Below are positions 15,871 through 28,588 of a DNA stretch of 64,000 bases, in pieces (within the stretch, counting starts at the first letter, position 1; every line of letters starts with the position of its first letter). A model generated the notes under the pieces. The model saw only the letters and a program-made list of their open reading frames with translations, searched no databases and was not told the origin of the DNA. The position numbers and the translations under genes were made by a program. The DNA is from Ditylenchus dipsaci (lineage: Eukaryota > Nematoda > Chromadorea > Rhabditida > Anguinidae). Location of the stretch: the NCBI GenBank assembly GCA_004194705.1, contig SADC01000403.1:40992-104991 (forward strand), given 5' to 3'.

Positions 15871-16890
15871 TTCTGTGTTCTACATATTCCTTCGGAGGCG
15901 CAGGGTGCTTGGGGGCTTGGAGTTGAGATGCGCACACCCACATACCTTAGACGCAAATCACTCAAAAACTATGTTCAAATACCATCTTTTTGAAGTCTGT
16001 AAGTTCTCTTTAGGGTCCTTCAACCTTGGTACATCAAAGAAAAATATGCGGCGAATTTTCGGGTGCGGCGAAGTCTTGTCCGTGCCCGTAAAAATTTCGA
16101 CCAAATTTTGTGACCAAATGGGGAACCAAGAAACTTTAATCCAAAATCGATTTTTATGTTTCACTTAAAAGATATTTTCTATCTTTGTCAGCATGATTTA
16201 TTACTTTAGAAGTGATTCTGGCCCAGTTTCAGGATAGGGCCCCACAGGCGAATCAGTGCCAAACGTGGGTATGCTCTGGTCTTACTGGGTATGCGAGAAT
16301 TAGCGAAAAAATTTCATCGAAGGTGCTCCAAGTCACAGTCACAATCCCTCTTTTTCAAACTTTCTTCGAACAATTCTTTAAAGCTGGAATTTTAAAATTT
16401 GTAGACAGTTTATACTCAAAATGATCAGTATAAACGGGTAGAGTAGTAGAATTTTGAGTGTGGCACTTTTTTGGCTTTTTTCCAATAAATGAATAAAACT
16501 AAACAATGACTAGTTCAGTTTACGTCTGACTTATTATCTTGTGCATTTTAGTTATGCTGTTTTCCGAAAGTGCCAGGGTGTCACATAAAAGTTATTGGCT
16601 CTATAGAATACGTTTCCATTTTTGCATTGGTCCCCCCTGTTGTTTTTCAATGTGATCATGGTGATTAATGTGTTGATGGTGATTAGGATGATTATGGTCA
16701 ACATAATTACCTTAACCACCACGATCACAAAACCTCGAAAATTTGTCGAAAGTAGGAAAAAAATTTAAAATTAGAGATCGATGAGGAGCATCTCAAATTC
16801 CAGGCTGTTATTTTCTAGCTAGTCATTATTTTCAGCAACAATAGCTCAATTTCGTTTAATTAATTTTAAAATATGTTACAAATTTCAGAC

Positions 16891-19800
16891 ATGAAGGCTG
16901 AAGAACTGCCTTGTTCTATCAGCATTATTTTATTGCTTCTATCAATTAGTCATACTTTCGGCTACATTCAACCATTTTCCACACATTCTCAACGTCCAGA
17001 TACTCCAGCTGTGAGTTGTCCAGCCAAATGTGAGTGTGAACGAGCTTCTACTACAACTGCACAAGGAAATATCAATAAGGGGACAAGGAGAGTGTGTCCA
17101 TATATTGCTATAGAGGAGGTCTTAATGACTCTGATTTCCTACATATTCTACAGATCATACAGAAGCCTCAAATAGTAGGCATTCCTTTTTTTGAAAATTT
17201 GTTTTTATAAATGCTCCATAGGTACGATTGCACCTGGCTGCAGTCCCTTTTCTACTTCGATAGCTTTAAACAAGGGCTGCGAAATTTTTCTAAAACTTTT
17301 TTATGCGAAAAAGAAGGTTTTTTGGCTGTATAGCTCATAGCCATGTTACAGTCGAACCTCCGATATAAGGCCAACCTCAGGACCGGCCGAAAGTGGCTTT
17401 ATGTACGGGAGTAGCCTTTTATCTGAGTGGCCGTGCAGTCAAACCTCTATCCTAGTGACTGGCCAAAGGTAGCCTTATAAAACACTCTGTTATCAAAAAA
17501 TCGGCGCTACTAGCGAATACCCCCCCCCCTCCCCGGAAGAATTCGACCTTTTAAAAATCGCTGTAACTACCCTTTCAAGTAACAACTTTAAGATTAGCCC
17601 TTGGGGTAGACCAGCGTACGGAAGTTGTCAATAATCAATAGTATACGCATTTTTTGTGGTCTGGGACATAAAATTGGGTACTTTTTACTTAAGTAAAAAT
17701 AGTGAAAATCGTTGGGGGGGGGTATTTGCTAGTAGGGTCGAAAAATCTATATGCAGCTAGCTGAAATTGTATTTGGATACTCAAACTCAGAATCATAATA
17801 AGAGGTTTTCAAATTTAGCCTATAAATTACAGGTCCAAGTTCTTGAAATCAAAGCCCTGCCATCCGTCCCAACTCATTTCAATGGAACGACAACCTCAAT
17901 CGGTTCAGCCGCCTTGAAAAACTGATTCTGTCCAATTGCGGCATCCCCGCTCTTAGCCAGTCCATACACCTGCCTTCCTTGCAGCACCTAGACCTAAGCA
18001 ACAATCGCATAGACCAACTGCAGATTGGATCTTTCAAAGGCCTGCCAAGTTTGGAAAGTCTAGACATCTCATCCAACCGCATTCAACTACTATCTACGGG
18101 AGTCTTTCTCTACTTAAAAAACTTGAAAAGACTATCACTCAGTCACAACCAACTGAAAGATCTTCCAACTAGCCTGCTTAGGGTCCGTCTGCTCTGCTGG
18201 AATTGGAGTTGGATGGCAACAAATTGAGTGCTAAGCAGTTGAACGAGCTTTTCACTGATTTATCCCACTTAACTCGTCTGGAAATTAATGATTGTGGACT
18301 CAATGATAGTCAGCTGGAGGATTTGCAACTGGCTAGAGTGCCTGGGCTTACACGATTAGGTATGTAGAAATATAAACTTATAATTGAAATGAGTGGATTT
18401 AAAATTTAAAAAAAGTTGATTTCGGCATTGTATTTTTGACCAACTTTTCAAAGACTTTTCTCAGGCAAGTTACCACCTTTTTTGTAGCCAGTAAGATAAG
18501 CTACAAAATGAGTAGTGAGGTGCTCATGAAAAGTCTTAAAAATGATTTCTGCCTAGAAGATAAAATAAGTAACTCGACTGGTTGGTAGGAACACCAGAAA
18601 GTTCAAAGAATGAACAATTTCCGGCAAGATACATCAAGTCGAAAGCAATTCCACAGTATCAGCGCAATTTAATGTAGACAAAAAGAAAAGAAAATTTTCG
18701 ACCAAGGAAAAAGTTATAAAAAAATTATTTTGGAATGTTTTGTCACTTTTGTAAATGGTGATTTGAGAGTTTAAAGGCTCCTTCAGAATTTTTCAACGGT
18801 GGGAGATTTTCGTCTTTTTATTATAACTTAAAAGAGGGTTATTAAAAAAGAGTTTCCCAAAAAAACTTAAAAATTTACTTCAATTATAGGCTATGATCAT
18901 CTCAAACTCAAAAAAATTGTTTTAGGACTTGCTTCCAACAATTTGACCACTATGCCCAGCACCACAGTTCGAGCTTTAGAGCATCTCAACACTCTAGATG
19001 TAAGACGCAACACCATCAGGTCCCTTGGACCTTGTGCCTTCTGTGCTTGCAACCTCTCCACAATACTACTAGGCCACAATCTCTTAGGATTAGCCCTGAT
19101 ACCCTGCACCCAGAAGCCTTTGCCGAAACTCACATTACTGAACTAGATTTATCTTTTAACTATTTTGACCAATTCGACTCCAAAATGCTGGGTTATGCTC
19201 AAGAATCTTTGAGAATTCTGCATCTATCCGGCAATTCTATGCCCAATTCTATGCTCGACACATCCAAACCCTGCCAAGACTGACTCACTTGCACATGGCC
19301 GCCAACACAGTCAGCCACATACCGTTCAGGTAATTTCGTTAAAAATAACCATTAATTTAAAATTTACATTTTCTCATAATTTTTAATTTTGAATCTAATT
19401 TTGAATTAAATTTTTAATTTTCAAAAATTTCGTTTTATCGTGTAGGCTATGCCAAAAATTAATCGAAAATCCAAATATTAATGCACATTTCAAAGTAGCG
19501 GCCATTTTTAACAGATTAGCTGGTAAAATTTAGTACCACCTATACTATTTAGTTTGCCCAAAGGCTACGGCTACTTGAAGTTTCTGAACCTGTCCTCCAA
19601 CCATCTGGACGAGTTGCCATCTAATGTGGCAGGCTCCTTGCCCAGCTTGAGTGTTCTGGACTTGTCGTTCAACAAGTTTGAGAGCTTTTCTGCAAATGTG
19701 ATGACTGGTTTCATAGAAGGTTTAAAACAAGTATATCTGCACGAAAACCCGTGGGATTGTCAGTGTGCAGTCCAGAACTTACAGCAGTACATGCTGCAGA

Positions 19801-21040
19801 GGTTAAGCTACAGGGAAGTTCTGAATTATGAGAGGACGGTGTGTGCAAAACCACCATTGTTGAAGGGAAGACCGCTTCATAGGGTGCAGAAAATCAATGA
19901 TTGTGCTGTGCTATTTGGAGCTAGCTATGGATTGACTCAGGTGAGAAGGGTTTGAAGCAAAAATTTAGCTCAAGCTGTACAGCAAGATTTAAGATAGTCT
20001 TTTGACTAAGATTAAAAAATATATACAGTCGAATCTTAGCGTGTGGCACTTTAATTGGTCGGCACTCTCTTATCCAGCACCCTGAATTCACTGTGTTTGG
20101 CAGATTTTATTCACTATTGTCCGACACCCCGATGTTTCGGCACCTAAGTTATCTGGTAGTCCTAAAGGGTGCTGGATAATGGAGGGTAAACTCTACCGTA
20201 AAACCTAGCATTGTAGAATTCTTTGGAGATATTAGTGCCGAAAATTCTTGAATTCAGCAATCTTGGTAAAATCTATAATGAATTACCGCCTCGTTCGGCA
20301 TTTTGTTTTTGACTAATATTTCGAAGGCTGTTCTCAGGCAAGTTACCACCTATTTTGTAGCTTAAATTTAACTTGCTTGAGAACAGTTTTCAAAATGTAG
20401 GTCAAAATACAATGCCAAGAAAACGATTTTGAATCAAGGCTTGGTGATGGTCAGAGATTTTATTATAGTAACCAGTAAATCAGATTCTCAAAACAGCATT
20501 TACAAATGCTTATGAGTTCGAGTCCCACCTTGAGCAGGCATCTTAAAATACAGTTGACTCACATTTAACTCAAATTTTTTAACTTCTAGAATTCTAAACA
20601 CCACAATTCTAGGCAAGTGAACTGCTGCTCCTACTCGCAGCCCTTCTAGTCGCTGCCTTCCTAGTCTCCGTAATCGTCATAATTCTGCTCTACTGTGGTC
20701 GGGAGCACAAACAAAAAGCTGTGTATGTGACCAGAGAGCACTCTCGCACCCAGCTTACCACACACCCTCTAGATATTGCTAGTGCTGGAGGTAAGCCTAT
20801 ATTCACAAAAACTTCAACCACAATAACAAAAGCTTAATAGGAAGCACAAGCAGTGGAGCTCCCTCGTCCCTCACCAGTGAACCTCTGATCACCTCTCCTA
20901 CCTCACTCCTAATACAAAATGGCACAACTGAGAGGAATGCTAGGAATGGAGTGCATTCCACTCTTCTAGGCAGTAATACTGACGGAGACTTCAAACTCAG
21001 AAGGCAAAAATCTCCGCCACCCCAGGATCAATGTTTGTGA
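16891..21040 (+). CDS. Leucine-rich-repeat single-pass transmembrane receptor
   Basis: Type I membrane protein with an extracellular LRR domain. Exons: 16891-17118, 17833-18359, 18926-19329, 19553-19940, 20613-20790 and 20841-21040 (TGA at 21038). The start MKAEELPCSISIILLLLSIS is a signal peptide, followed by an LRRNT-like CPAKCECE. About ten LRRs follow (for example LPSLQHLDLSNNRIDQLQI, HITELDLSFNYFDQF). An LRRCT cap NPWDCQCAVQNLQQYM is next, then a transmembrane helix in exon 5 (LLLLLAALLVAAFLVSVIV). The cytoplasmic tail is short, Ser/Thr-rich, and ends PPPQDQCL. Four sites need one extra base to keep the LRR frame: about 17,886, 18,183, 19,080 and 19,248. All flanking sequence is well conserved, so this looks like sequence error rather than decay. 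It is nested antisense in a PHAF1 intron. Ligand and signalling role cannot be deduced. Confidence 0.85.
18425..18545. repeat. Small palindrome in LRR gene intron 2
   Basis: 'aagacttttctcaggcaagtt' and 'atgaaaagtctt' frame 'accaccttttttgtagc'. Same family as 13,325 and 20,296. Confidence 0.5.
20296..20420. repeat. Small palindrome in LRR gene intron 4
   Basis: 'gttctcaggcaagttaccacc' pairs with 'aacttgcttgagaacag', and the outer 'cattttgtttttgac' pairs with 'gtcaaaatacaatg'. Confidence 0.6.
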
Positions 21041-22850
21041 CTTTTTGAGGCAGGACAAAAAACTATGAATACGAAAAATTACGAGTATTAGTCGTGGTCA
21101 GAAATATGCCCAGTATTTATATCAGTCAAGCAAGAGCATAATACCATGTGTGCATAGTCAACATTCCTACCTTTTGTTTGATACTCATGTTACTTTTGCA
21201 AGCAATACTTGTTTTTGGATTAGGCAATAATTTTTGTGGGACAGCTATTAATTCTAGACAATTTATGACCTAACTTTCAAAAGTTTTGATTCAAAATTTA
21301 AAAATTTTAGATAAATACCAAATTTATTATTAAATTCAAGACCAAAAAAGTTTCAAAGAGATGATCCTTTAAAATAAGCGAGTAGTATGAACTCTCCAAG
21401 TGGTCCACTTAAGATAGCTATAGCTTAGTCCTGCGCAATTATTTTAGCAGTATTTTAACTGATTCGGAAAGACTTCTAGAATCAAACAGAAATAGCCCGT
21501 TAAAAACAATTTTTTTCGCCACTTTTAAGCAAAAACAAAAAAATATATAAAAAAATTATGTGGAAGAAAAATACGTTTTAAAAGTGAAATTTCGCATACT
21601 GTAGAAAATTGCAAACACCGATTGCCTGATCTGATTTTCATACTCTTTGCCGGTTTAAACTAACTGTAGCACTGTTTCACTACTTGGAAGTTTTTTGCCT
21701 TTAGTCTCTCAGTTTTTTTACAAAAATAATTTGCTTTTTTGCTGGCGCTAGCCAACAGTACGACTGAAAAAAACGAAAAATGGGACCAAGGCGAAAAAAC
21801 CTTCAGTATTGCAATAAGACCCTCATATTTTCGCAGAAAATATCGTTAAAAGAATACGCAATTTTGGTTGTAGCAATGTAAAAATCCATAAACGCTCAAT
21901 TTTTTGTATTTTATGTGGCAATATACATTATGTTTTGTAATTTTTAAAGTCAGAATAAATAAGTTATGGTTTGTTTGTGTTTATATTTTTGTAGCCCAAT
22001 ACGTTCCTAAACAGTAGTTGTAAAACCGTGAAAAGGCAAGCAAAACAACAGATGCAGAACAAAAACATGTAAAAGAAAAAATGACCTTGGGTGAGGAGGA
22101 TATAGCTACCACTTTGTGATACCAACCAATTTAGGAGGGTAATGAGACGAAGATAATGTGCAGTAAGATGTTTTAACAAAAAAGAAAATAATAAAACATG
22201 CTTAAGCTGGTTAAATTTGCGCTTAGCCAAAAAAGACAAGCAACAAAAGAAAGGGATGTTTTTTGCCTTTAATAGTTTAGTAAATTTATTTCTCAGTGCT
22301 CTTTGAATTTCTTTTTCAATTTATTGTGTCTCGGTCAGATCCTTTTGCTACCACAGAGACAAGACCCTGGGCAACAAAATGATACCAAACACGCAAAAAT
22401 AACATTTATTAAAACGTGTGATTCTTTTTCCATAACCAGACAGTGTTTTCAAAAATGAGAATGCCAGAATGAGAATCTATGAATCATGGGTTTTTCGAAT
22501 CATGTGAATCAGGCAGGGAAAGAATGAGGGAAAAAATCCAAAGAGTTTCCTCCCGATATAAATTTGTGTGAAATAAACAGCTATAGGCGCCGTCTCTGCC
22601 AATACATCGAAATTCAAGGCTGAAGTGTGGAACAGCAAAATGGGAAATGAAATAAGTTTGAAACTTTTATCCCTTTTCTTCGTATGTTCAATTTTTGAGG
22701 ACTAATATTTTGCACGCTTTGCATCATTCTCTCGCCCGGAGTATTCTCTATCGATAAAAAAGTTATGCGCAAATAAAACACTTGCAGCACAATAAAAAAC
22801 ACCGTAAAAGTTATAAAGATTTAACATTAGTCAGGTGTGTGATTAAGTCA
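21041..22850. other. 3' flank of the LRR gene, no gene recognised
   Basis: AT-rich sequence. It holds possible polyadenylation hexamers for the receptor (aataaa near 21,954), with no conserved ORF or clear element. Confidence 0.5.
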
Positions 22851-22858
22851 TCTTAATC

Positions 22859-23039
22859 CAGGACTGCCATATTGGAATGCCAAATCTTTTTCCATTTTTG
22901 ACGTTTTAGTCAAAATCTTTTTTTTTCGCTTCAAAATGGCAATAAGCACAGGATAAAATGCACTTTTTTCTCCAAAAATGGTCAAAACATCCTTTTTTGC
23001 CCAAATGTCCTTTTTTTAAATTTTGAGATGGCAGCCCTG
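22859..23039. mobile_element. hAT MITE, 181 bp, 8-bp TSD
   Basis: Starts CAGGACTGCCAT and ends ATGGCAGCCCTG. It is flanked by the exact 8-bp duplication tcttaatc (22,851-22,858 and 23,040-23,047). Eight-bp duplications and CAGG-type ends identify hAT. The interior repeats 'ccttttttgcc', 'tttttccatttttga' and 'caaaatcttttttt' words. A solitary similar end (ATGGCAGCCCTG) lies near 32,480. Confidence 0.85.
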
Positions 23040-23180
23040 TCTTAATCATACTATTCAGAATTTAGCATTCTTATTTGAATTTCTACTTTTTTTACTTACA
23101 ATAAATGTGTTAAAATAAATTTGAAAAGTGTTACAATAAATTTGCTAAACATGCTTAAATAATAACAAAAATTAACCAAC

Positions 23181-25982
23181 CAGTCCCAAACTGAAGTAGT
23201 TGAAGAAAAAGTCCGGTCGATCTACATTTTTCAGGTTCTCTGAGCTTGAGCCACGTTGAATGAGCATTTTTTCATCAGATTTATAGAATATTTTGGCTGG
23301 AGCTCCCAGTGAAGATAAAACACTCTAAATTTGCTTATTTTTGCTGTAAATTGGATTTTAACAATAAAAATACTTGTTCTGTATCTCCAAAACGAATAAA
23401 TCTCTCTACTCTAGTCATTTCCGAAGTCTTGCGTGCAGCTGATACTGAGTCATCTAAAATAACAATTTTGTCGTTTTTTGTTGGCTAATTTTAAAATATT
23501 AATTCCAGTCTCAAGAGCCTAAGTTAAAGATGGCGATGGGATGAGCCTGACCGGATTGTAACTATGCAGCCACTCCCGGCCGTCTCCTGGATGTCGTATT
23601 TTTAGAAACTCGAACGGCCGTCCACCAGCTTGCTGCCGTACCACTCTATCATGCTAGAACGGCGACGAGACGAGCCCGGTAGGGCGGGCAGTCGACATGC
23701 GAAACTAGACAGGAGGCTCAATCGAAAACGCTGAGTCCATTACATCAAAACAGACCCAAAGCATGTTTTTTCAACGTATTAGCACCTGAAACGCGTATAA
23801 AACACGTTTTTAGCAAGAGGCCGACCATTTTTTATATATTTTTAAATTAAATATTGACTTTTTACTTTGGGGACCAAGGTGAACTACACCGAAAGGGTAT
23901 CCAGGTACCCTAAAAAGATGGGACCAACTAATATAGAGGTATTCTACTCTGTTTTGTTCGCTGGAACTGGGCAAAAAGAGCTAAATATGTATTTTTCATC
24001 AAAAGTCTTGCTCGGAATTATGTCTAAGGTAAGTGAGTGCGCGCATCTCTAACCCACCAAGCCTCCTGCCCCGAAGGGGACTTGGTGGCTTGGGTAAAAA
24101 AAACTTTGGGAATAAAAAAAGTCAACGATTTTACGAAACGCGTTTTTGTGACGGGTGACGTAAGATTACGAGTTGACTGTAAAATAAAAAATACTGACCT
24201 TCACTTAGGAAAACCACTCTCAAGCCTGCTATCTTGCCTTCCTCGTTGATCGACTCAATCCCAATCAGGAATATATTGCCGCAGTGCACTGACACGGGCA
24301 CTTCTGGGATTCTTAAACATACAGAATTAGTTGGATGCACCAAATAATTTTTTATTTGTTAATTCAAAAAACCTCATTTCGTTGGGGGAACTGCCACAAA
24401 AGATAGTCATTCGTTCGAGCAAGGGTAAAGAAGAGTTGGAAAAGTTGAGGGAGCTCAAGCCGTGGGCATAACTAGGCTGGATGGTGGACGATGGCTCTTT
24501 GGCTGGGAATGAGAAGGACACACCTCGCCAATGCAGCAAATACATCTTTTGTTTCTCGTCGTAGACTTGAAATTTTAAAATTGCATGTCTAGGTTTTTAG
24601 CAACGTTTTCTGAGAAATTACCTCCAGGATGAGTAGCTCCAAACAATTCTCCACTTTGCTAACATTAGCTTCTTCAGACGGCGAAGAGAACACTGTGTTG
24701 CTTAATAACAACTTTTAACATAATCGCAGAAGGCCAAATAAATTTTTTCGCTATATCCTCCCCCATAAACAATAATTTCGCACTACGATCCACATGCCGA
24801 GGATCACCAATTTGATTTTTTGATTTGGCGTCATGTGAGTGCTTTTTGGGAGGATGGCTGCAAATAACGGGGATTTGGAGACCGGGAAGAGGAAATGCTA
24901 AATAATTTTCGCAGAAGATTCTCTGAGATTTCAATAGCCAAAAAATCATGCATAATTTGTTTAAAAAGTTCAAAAAACCATTGTTTTCGAAAATTTAGAA
25001 GATTATAGAGTGAAAGAAGAAAAAACTTTGGTGCGTGAACGTTTCAGCACTTTTTTCAAATGAAAAAAGTGCTGAAAGGCAAATAGTGATTTTTTTGAAA
25101 AAATTGCCTTGGTCCCCCCTGTTTTTGAAACCTTGCTTATTGGCGGTTTCAAAACCACAGGGGGACCAAGGCAATTTTTTTCAAAAAAATCACTATTTGC
25201 CTTTCAGCACTTTTTTTTCATTTGAAAAAAGTGCTGAAACGTCCCTTACAAAACTTTGGTTACACGATGTGTAACCTACACCCAATAAGAGGGAAACGGT
25301 TAACCTAACAACACTTTCCCAAACCTTAAAAAATTGCAAAAAAACAACAGAGGGTCCAAGGCACAAGACCGGTACCCATTGTCATATAGGGTCGGGGTAC
25401 TGTGGACCACAAGGGGGGAGGGGTTTATCGGAAAGGAGATTTCGGGGGAAAGATTCTGAAAAATTTCCAGTGGAGTGAAATGGTGGGCAAATCATCGAAA
25501 AAAATGAGCAGGGGCACGGGCTAAGGGAAAATAACCCGGATTCTGGAAACCCTTATTCTTCTATTATTATTTGTATAACCGCCTTGTTTAGCTTATGAAA
25601 AAAGTGATTACCAGTAGTGCAGAGTGACGTTTTTGAAGTCAAACACTTCAATCAGCTGAATACGACTTCAAAAATCAGTCTTAGCCCCTAAAAATCAAAC
25701 CTTGAGTATCTGAGCTTTAGGTTCAAAATACAGTCGAATGCCATCGTTTTTGAGAGTAATGGTTATATCTTTTTCGAATGGCTCCTGAAAATTCTTTTTA
25801 ATTACCAAGCGTCGAATATGCTAAACAACCTTATTGCAATAGACCAACTCGACATTCTTGATTATTCTGGAGGCATTTTGCAGCGCTACAATCACTTGGT
25901 TAATAGGTGTCCCTAGTAACAGTTCTAGATGGTCGTTTTTAAGGCAGTTCTCGGGCAAAACTTCGAATTCCAAAACTGTCAT
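23181..25982 (-). CDS. PHAF1: PHAF1 homologue, first eight exons found (5' block)
   Basis: Encodes the N-terminal and central part of the C16orf70/UPF0183 protein. Exons in order: 25982-25830 (MTVLEFEVLPEN.., family MLDLEVVPERSLG), 25784-25701 (EPFEKDITITLKNDGIRLYF), 25655-25612 (LIEVFDFKNVTLHY), 24658-24622 (QSGELFGATHPG), 24565-24373 (VYDEKQKMYLLHWRGVSFSF.., PSYAHGLSSLNF), 24311-24199 (GNIFLIGIESI), 23444-23374 (VERFIRFGDTEQ) and 23324-23181 (SVLSSLGAPAKIFYKSDEKM .. FFFNYFSLGL). Phases agree across these junctions except between 25,612 and 24,658. There the family has about 18 more residues (YCG..F.. ending EQID) that I could not find. A start at 25982 is chosen over an in-frame ATG at 26024 because it fits the family N-terminus and follows an AG acceptor. 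The next exon is 18.2 kb away at 4,951. Confidence 0.9.
23520..23720. other. GC-rich island in a PHAF1 intron
   Basis: Unusually G+C-rich for this window, with reiterated pieces such as 'gagcctgaccgg', 'gacgagacgagcccggt' and 'cggccgtc'. No ORF or inverted end was recognised. It lies between PHAF1 exons 7 and 6. Confidence 0.4.
23985..24085 (+). repeat. Repeat unit with embedded consensus 5' splice site
   Basis: Carries 'tcttgctcggaattatg', 'tctaaggtaagtgagtgcgc' and 'ccccgaagggg', the same unit seen at 15.3, 15.6, 44.57 and 45.6 kb. AG|GTAAGTG (GT at 24,029) matches the U1 consensus fully. Confidence 0.6.
25039..25242. repeat. Near-perfect 200-bp palindrome (CCTTGGTCCCCC family)
   Basis: Left ACGTTTCAGCACTTTTTTC and right GAAAAAAGTGCTGAAACGT. 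Inside are 'attgccttggtcccccctg' and its complement 'cagggggaccaaggcaat'. 'aaaactttggt' flanks both sides. It falls in the stretch where a PHAF1 exon is missing. Confidence 0.8.
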
Positions 25983-27150
25983 AGTGGATTTTCTAAAAAA
26001 GAATACAATTATTTCTGAAGGCAATTCTTCAATTCATACTGAGTCTGACTGCCTTCACTACAATTAGTAAAGCATTTAGCAAATTTTTTCTATCCCTTGC
26101 AAATCTCTTTTTCTGGCTGAGAAAACCAAATATTTTGCAGTTTCTTTTTCAGCGGGACCAAGGCATACAATCGATTTATAAAACATTGAAATTCTATTTG
26201 AAAGCGTATTTTCTTAAGACTTTTTTGGCCTTTGGTTCGGCCACATTTGGCCTGAAGATATTCATATCGGAATACTAAAATTTCACAATTAAGCGTAAAA
26301 GTGGACTTACAACGAGCAATTGATATTTTTTTTAGCAATTTTTATGTATTGATTTTAGTAAAAACAATATATTTCAATGTTTTTTTGACAAAATAAAAAA
26401 GAATAAAAAGCACGTGACATATTTTAAATCTCTTTTATCATTTTATAGCCTATAAAATCATTGATGATTGCTTATTTCAACAAAATTATGTCTTCAAGCT
26501 GAAAACAACAAAAAATAAGTATCTTTAACTGATTTAATGGCATTTAATCATATCAAAACTTAAAAATTGACAAAATTAAAAGCACCTTTAAAGTGTGTTT
26601 TGAAAATGGAGCAGCTATACAAAGCTTGGCTTTGTGCCCACTTTTTCATATGTTTAGAGGCTTTCTTTTTGTTTGCATAAAAAAATTGTTCGCTTCTGTA
26701 TAAATGTCCCAGCCGTTCTTTTGTAATAATAAAAATCTTTTGTATTTCTAATAAATTTTGGTTTTTATTGTGACGTATGCTAAACCTAAGCAAAAAAACT
26801 AAACTGTCTATTTTTTAAATTAAAATTTCTTTTTCAATTAAAAAATTAGTTAAGAATTCAAAAATTAATTTTTATTTGAAAAACTAACTGTCATGTTTAG
26901 ATACAAATTTTAATTGATACTTCTATTGTTTGGATCACAGCTTCCATTTTTTGTCGAAATTTTTGTGATTTTTTCATTTTTGCTGCTGTTACAGCGGTGA
27001 TTTTCTCAACCTCGTTACGGAAACTAGTGGGCACACTCAGGTAACTGAATTGACTTGAAAAAAGTTAAAAAATCATAAAAATCTTGACGAAAAGTGGAAG
27101 GCGTGATGTAAATCATGGAAGTATCATTGAATTTATTTAAAGAGGCTTAA

Positions 27151-27271
27151 AGGGCATTCCCACGCCATTACATGTGGTGCTCGCCAATTCAATTTTTTTC
27201 CCAATCGCTTAATTTCTGTATGGTTTTTTTTTAACTTGCGGGCACCACCCTTATTAGCGTGGGCATTCCCT
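27151..27271. mobile_element. TTAA MITE (AGGGCATTCCCACGC)
   Basis: Left AGGGCATTCCCACGCCATTA and right TAGCGTGGGCATTCCCT are inverted. TTAA sits at 27,147-27,150 and 27,272-27,275. The right TTAA is shared with the next element. Confidence 0.7.
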
Positions 27272-27275
27272 TTAA

Positions 27276-27509
27276 AGGGGCATACCAGCGCGTTACAATG
27301 CAAATTAGAGAGTGGCCAGCAACTTTTCCAAAATCGTCCTTGTTTTCACTCATTTCATGTCAAATCTAATATTCATGACCCTAGTCTACTTTTAAAAAGT
27401 AGGCAGAAAACTTTCGTCGGATCAGGTAAAACGCTTATAGAAAACGATCATGAGAGAAATAAATTGCTGGTCCCGCCTTAATTGCAGTGTAACGTGCTGG
27501 TATGCCCCT
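27276..27509. mobile_element. TTAA MITE abutting the previous one
   Basis: Left AGGGGCATACCAGCGCGTTA and right GTAACGTGCTGGTATGCCCCT, flanked by TTAA at 27,272-27,275 and 27,510-27,513. No coding capacity. Confidence 0.75.
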
Positions 27510-27743
27510 TTAAGTGATATTCGAGTGAAACCCCTTACTCCATCAATTCCCCGTGGTCATCCTTACTTTTTACCATAACTTTCAAAATTCGTGCCTTTTT
27601 TTCTTTTTTCTTCGTTAGACCTGTTATTTGCAAACACAGTAGTAAAAAATTTCACTTTTGCCGTTTCATTCTCGCAAATCTCACGTCAATGCTCACGGAG
27701 TTTTTTGTTGGGATGGATCAAAAATTCATTTTATCTCCCTTAA

Positions 27744-27973
27744 AAGGCCATCGCCGTCTCCGACAACGGTTGTCCCCGCCAATTTAAAAACTCCTAATCA
27801 TTGAACTTGTGTACGGATTTTTTAACTTCGTTTCTAGCACAAATTTACCTACAATTGAATTCTACGCCTTGGTTTGTTAGAAACCAAGCTGAAAAATCCG
27901 TACAGAAGTTTAATGATTAGGGGGAAAGTTTTGAATTGGCGGGGAACAATCCAGAACGCGTGGCCATGGCCCT
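27744..27973. mobile_element. TTAA MITE (AGGCCATCGCC)
   Basis: TTAA-flanked on both sides. The arms share 'tccccgccaatttaaaaact' / 'ttgaattggcgggga' and 'gtacggattttttaact' / 'gaaaaatccgtac', and the centre carries 'ttggtttgttagaaaccaag'. Closely related to 46,095-46,314. Confidence 0.75.
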
Positions 27974-28017
27974 TTAAAAGGGGGTAAATGTTTCGTATAA
28001 TTTTGACCGTTATTATT

Positions 28018-28538
28018 TTCTTCTCTTGACTGTGATCTTTAAAGCTAATGACTCAACTGTAAATATATTTCTTGGCCAACTTTTGCAGAGAATCCAAAAA
28101 CGGTATCAGAATACAGATGTATTTAGAAAAATTTCATGAAAAACACAAAAATTGACCAAAACATTCATATCTTATTTCCATAACCTACCTCTTTAAAACT
28201 CCTGTGGTATGGCTTTTCATTTTGATTTACGTTTTGCAGATAGTTATTGGGTAACTTACAACTAAAATTGTCTTAGCTGCCGTTTCAGTGGCAACTTTCA
28301 TACTAGCTGTCTAGAAAAATCAGCCAAAAACACAACTGCAAGAAGACGATTTTGAATGGGAATAGGATATGCGAGGGAAATACCGGATAACTATTTTGGC
28401 CAATTTTTGTGTTTTTCATGAGATTTTTCGAAAGACATCTGTATTCTGATACCATTTTCGGATTTTCTGCAGATAGTTGGCCAAGAAATATATTTACAGC
28501 TGAGTCACTAGCTATAAAGATCACAACCAGGAGAAGAA
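28018..28538. mobile_element. Inverted-repeat element, about 520 bp
   Basis: The left arm 'ggccaacttttgcagagaatc' and 'cagaatacagatgtattt' face 'gacatctgtattctgatacc' and 'gattttctgcagatagttgg'. The outer 'ttttcttctcttgactgtga' pairs with 'tcacaaccaggagaagaaaa'. It lies just 5' of the MADF gene. Confidence 0.65.
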
Positions 28539-28588
28539 AATGAGAGCATTAATATTTCGCTAGTTTCTAAAAGCAAATTTTCAGCTGT

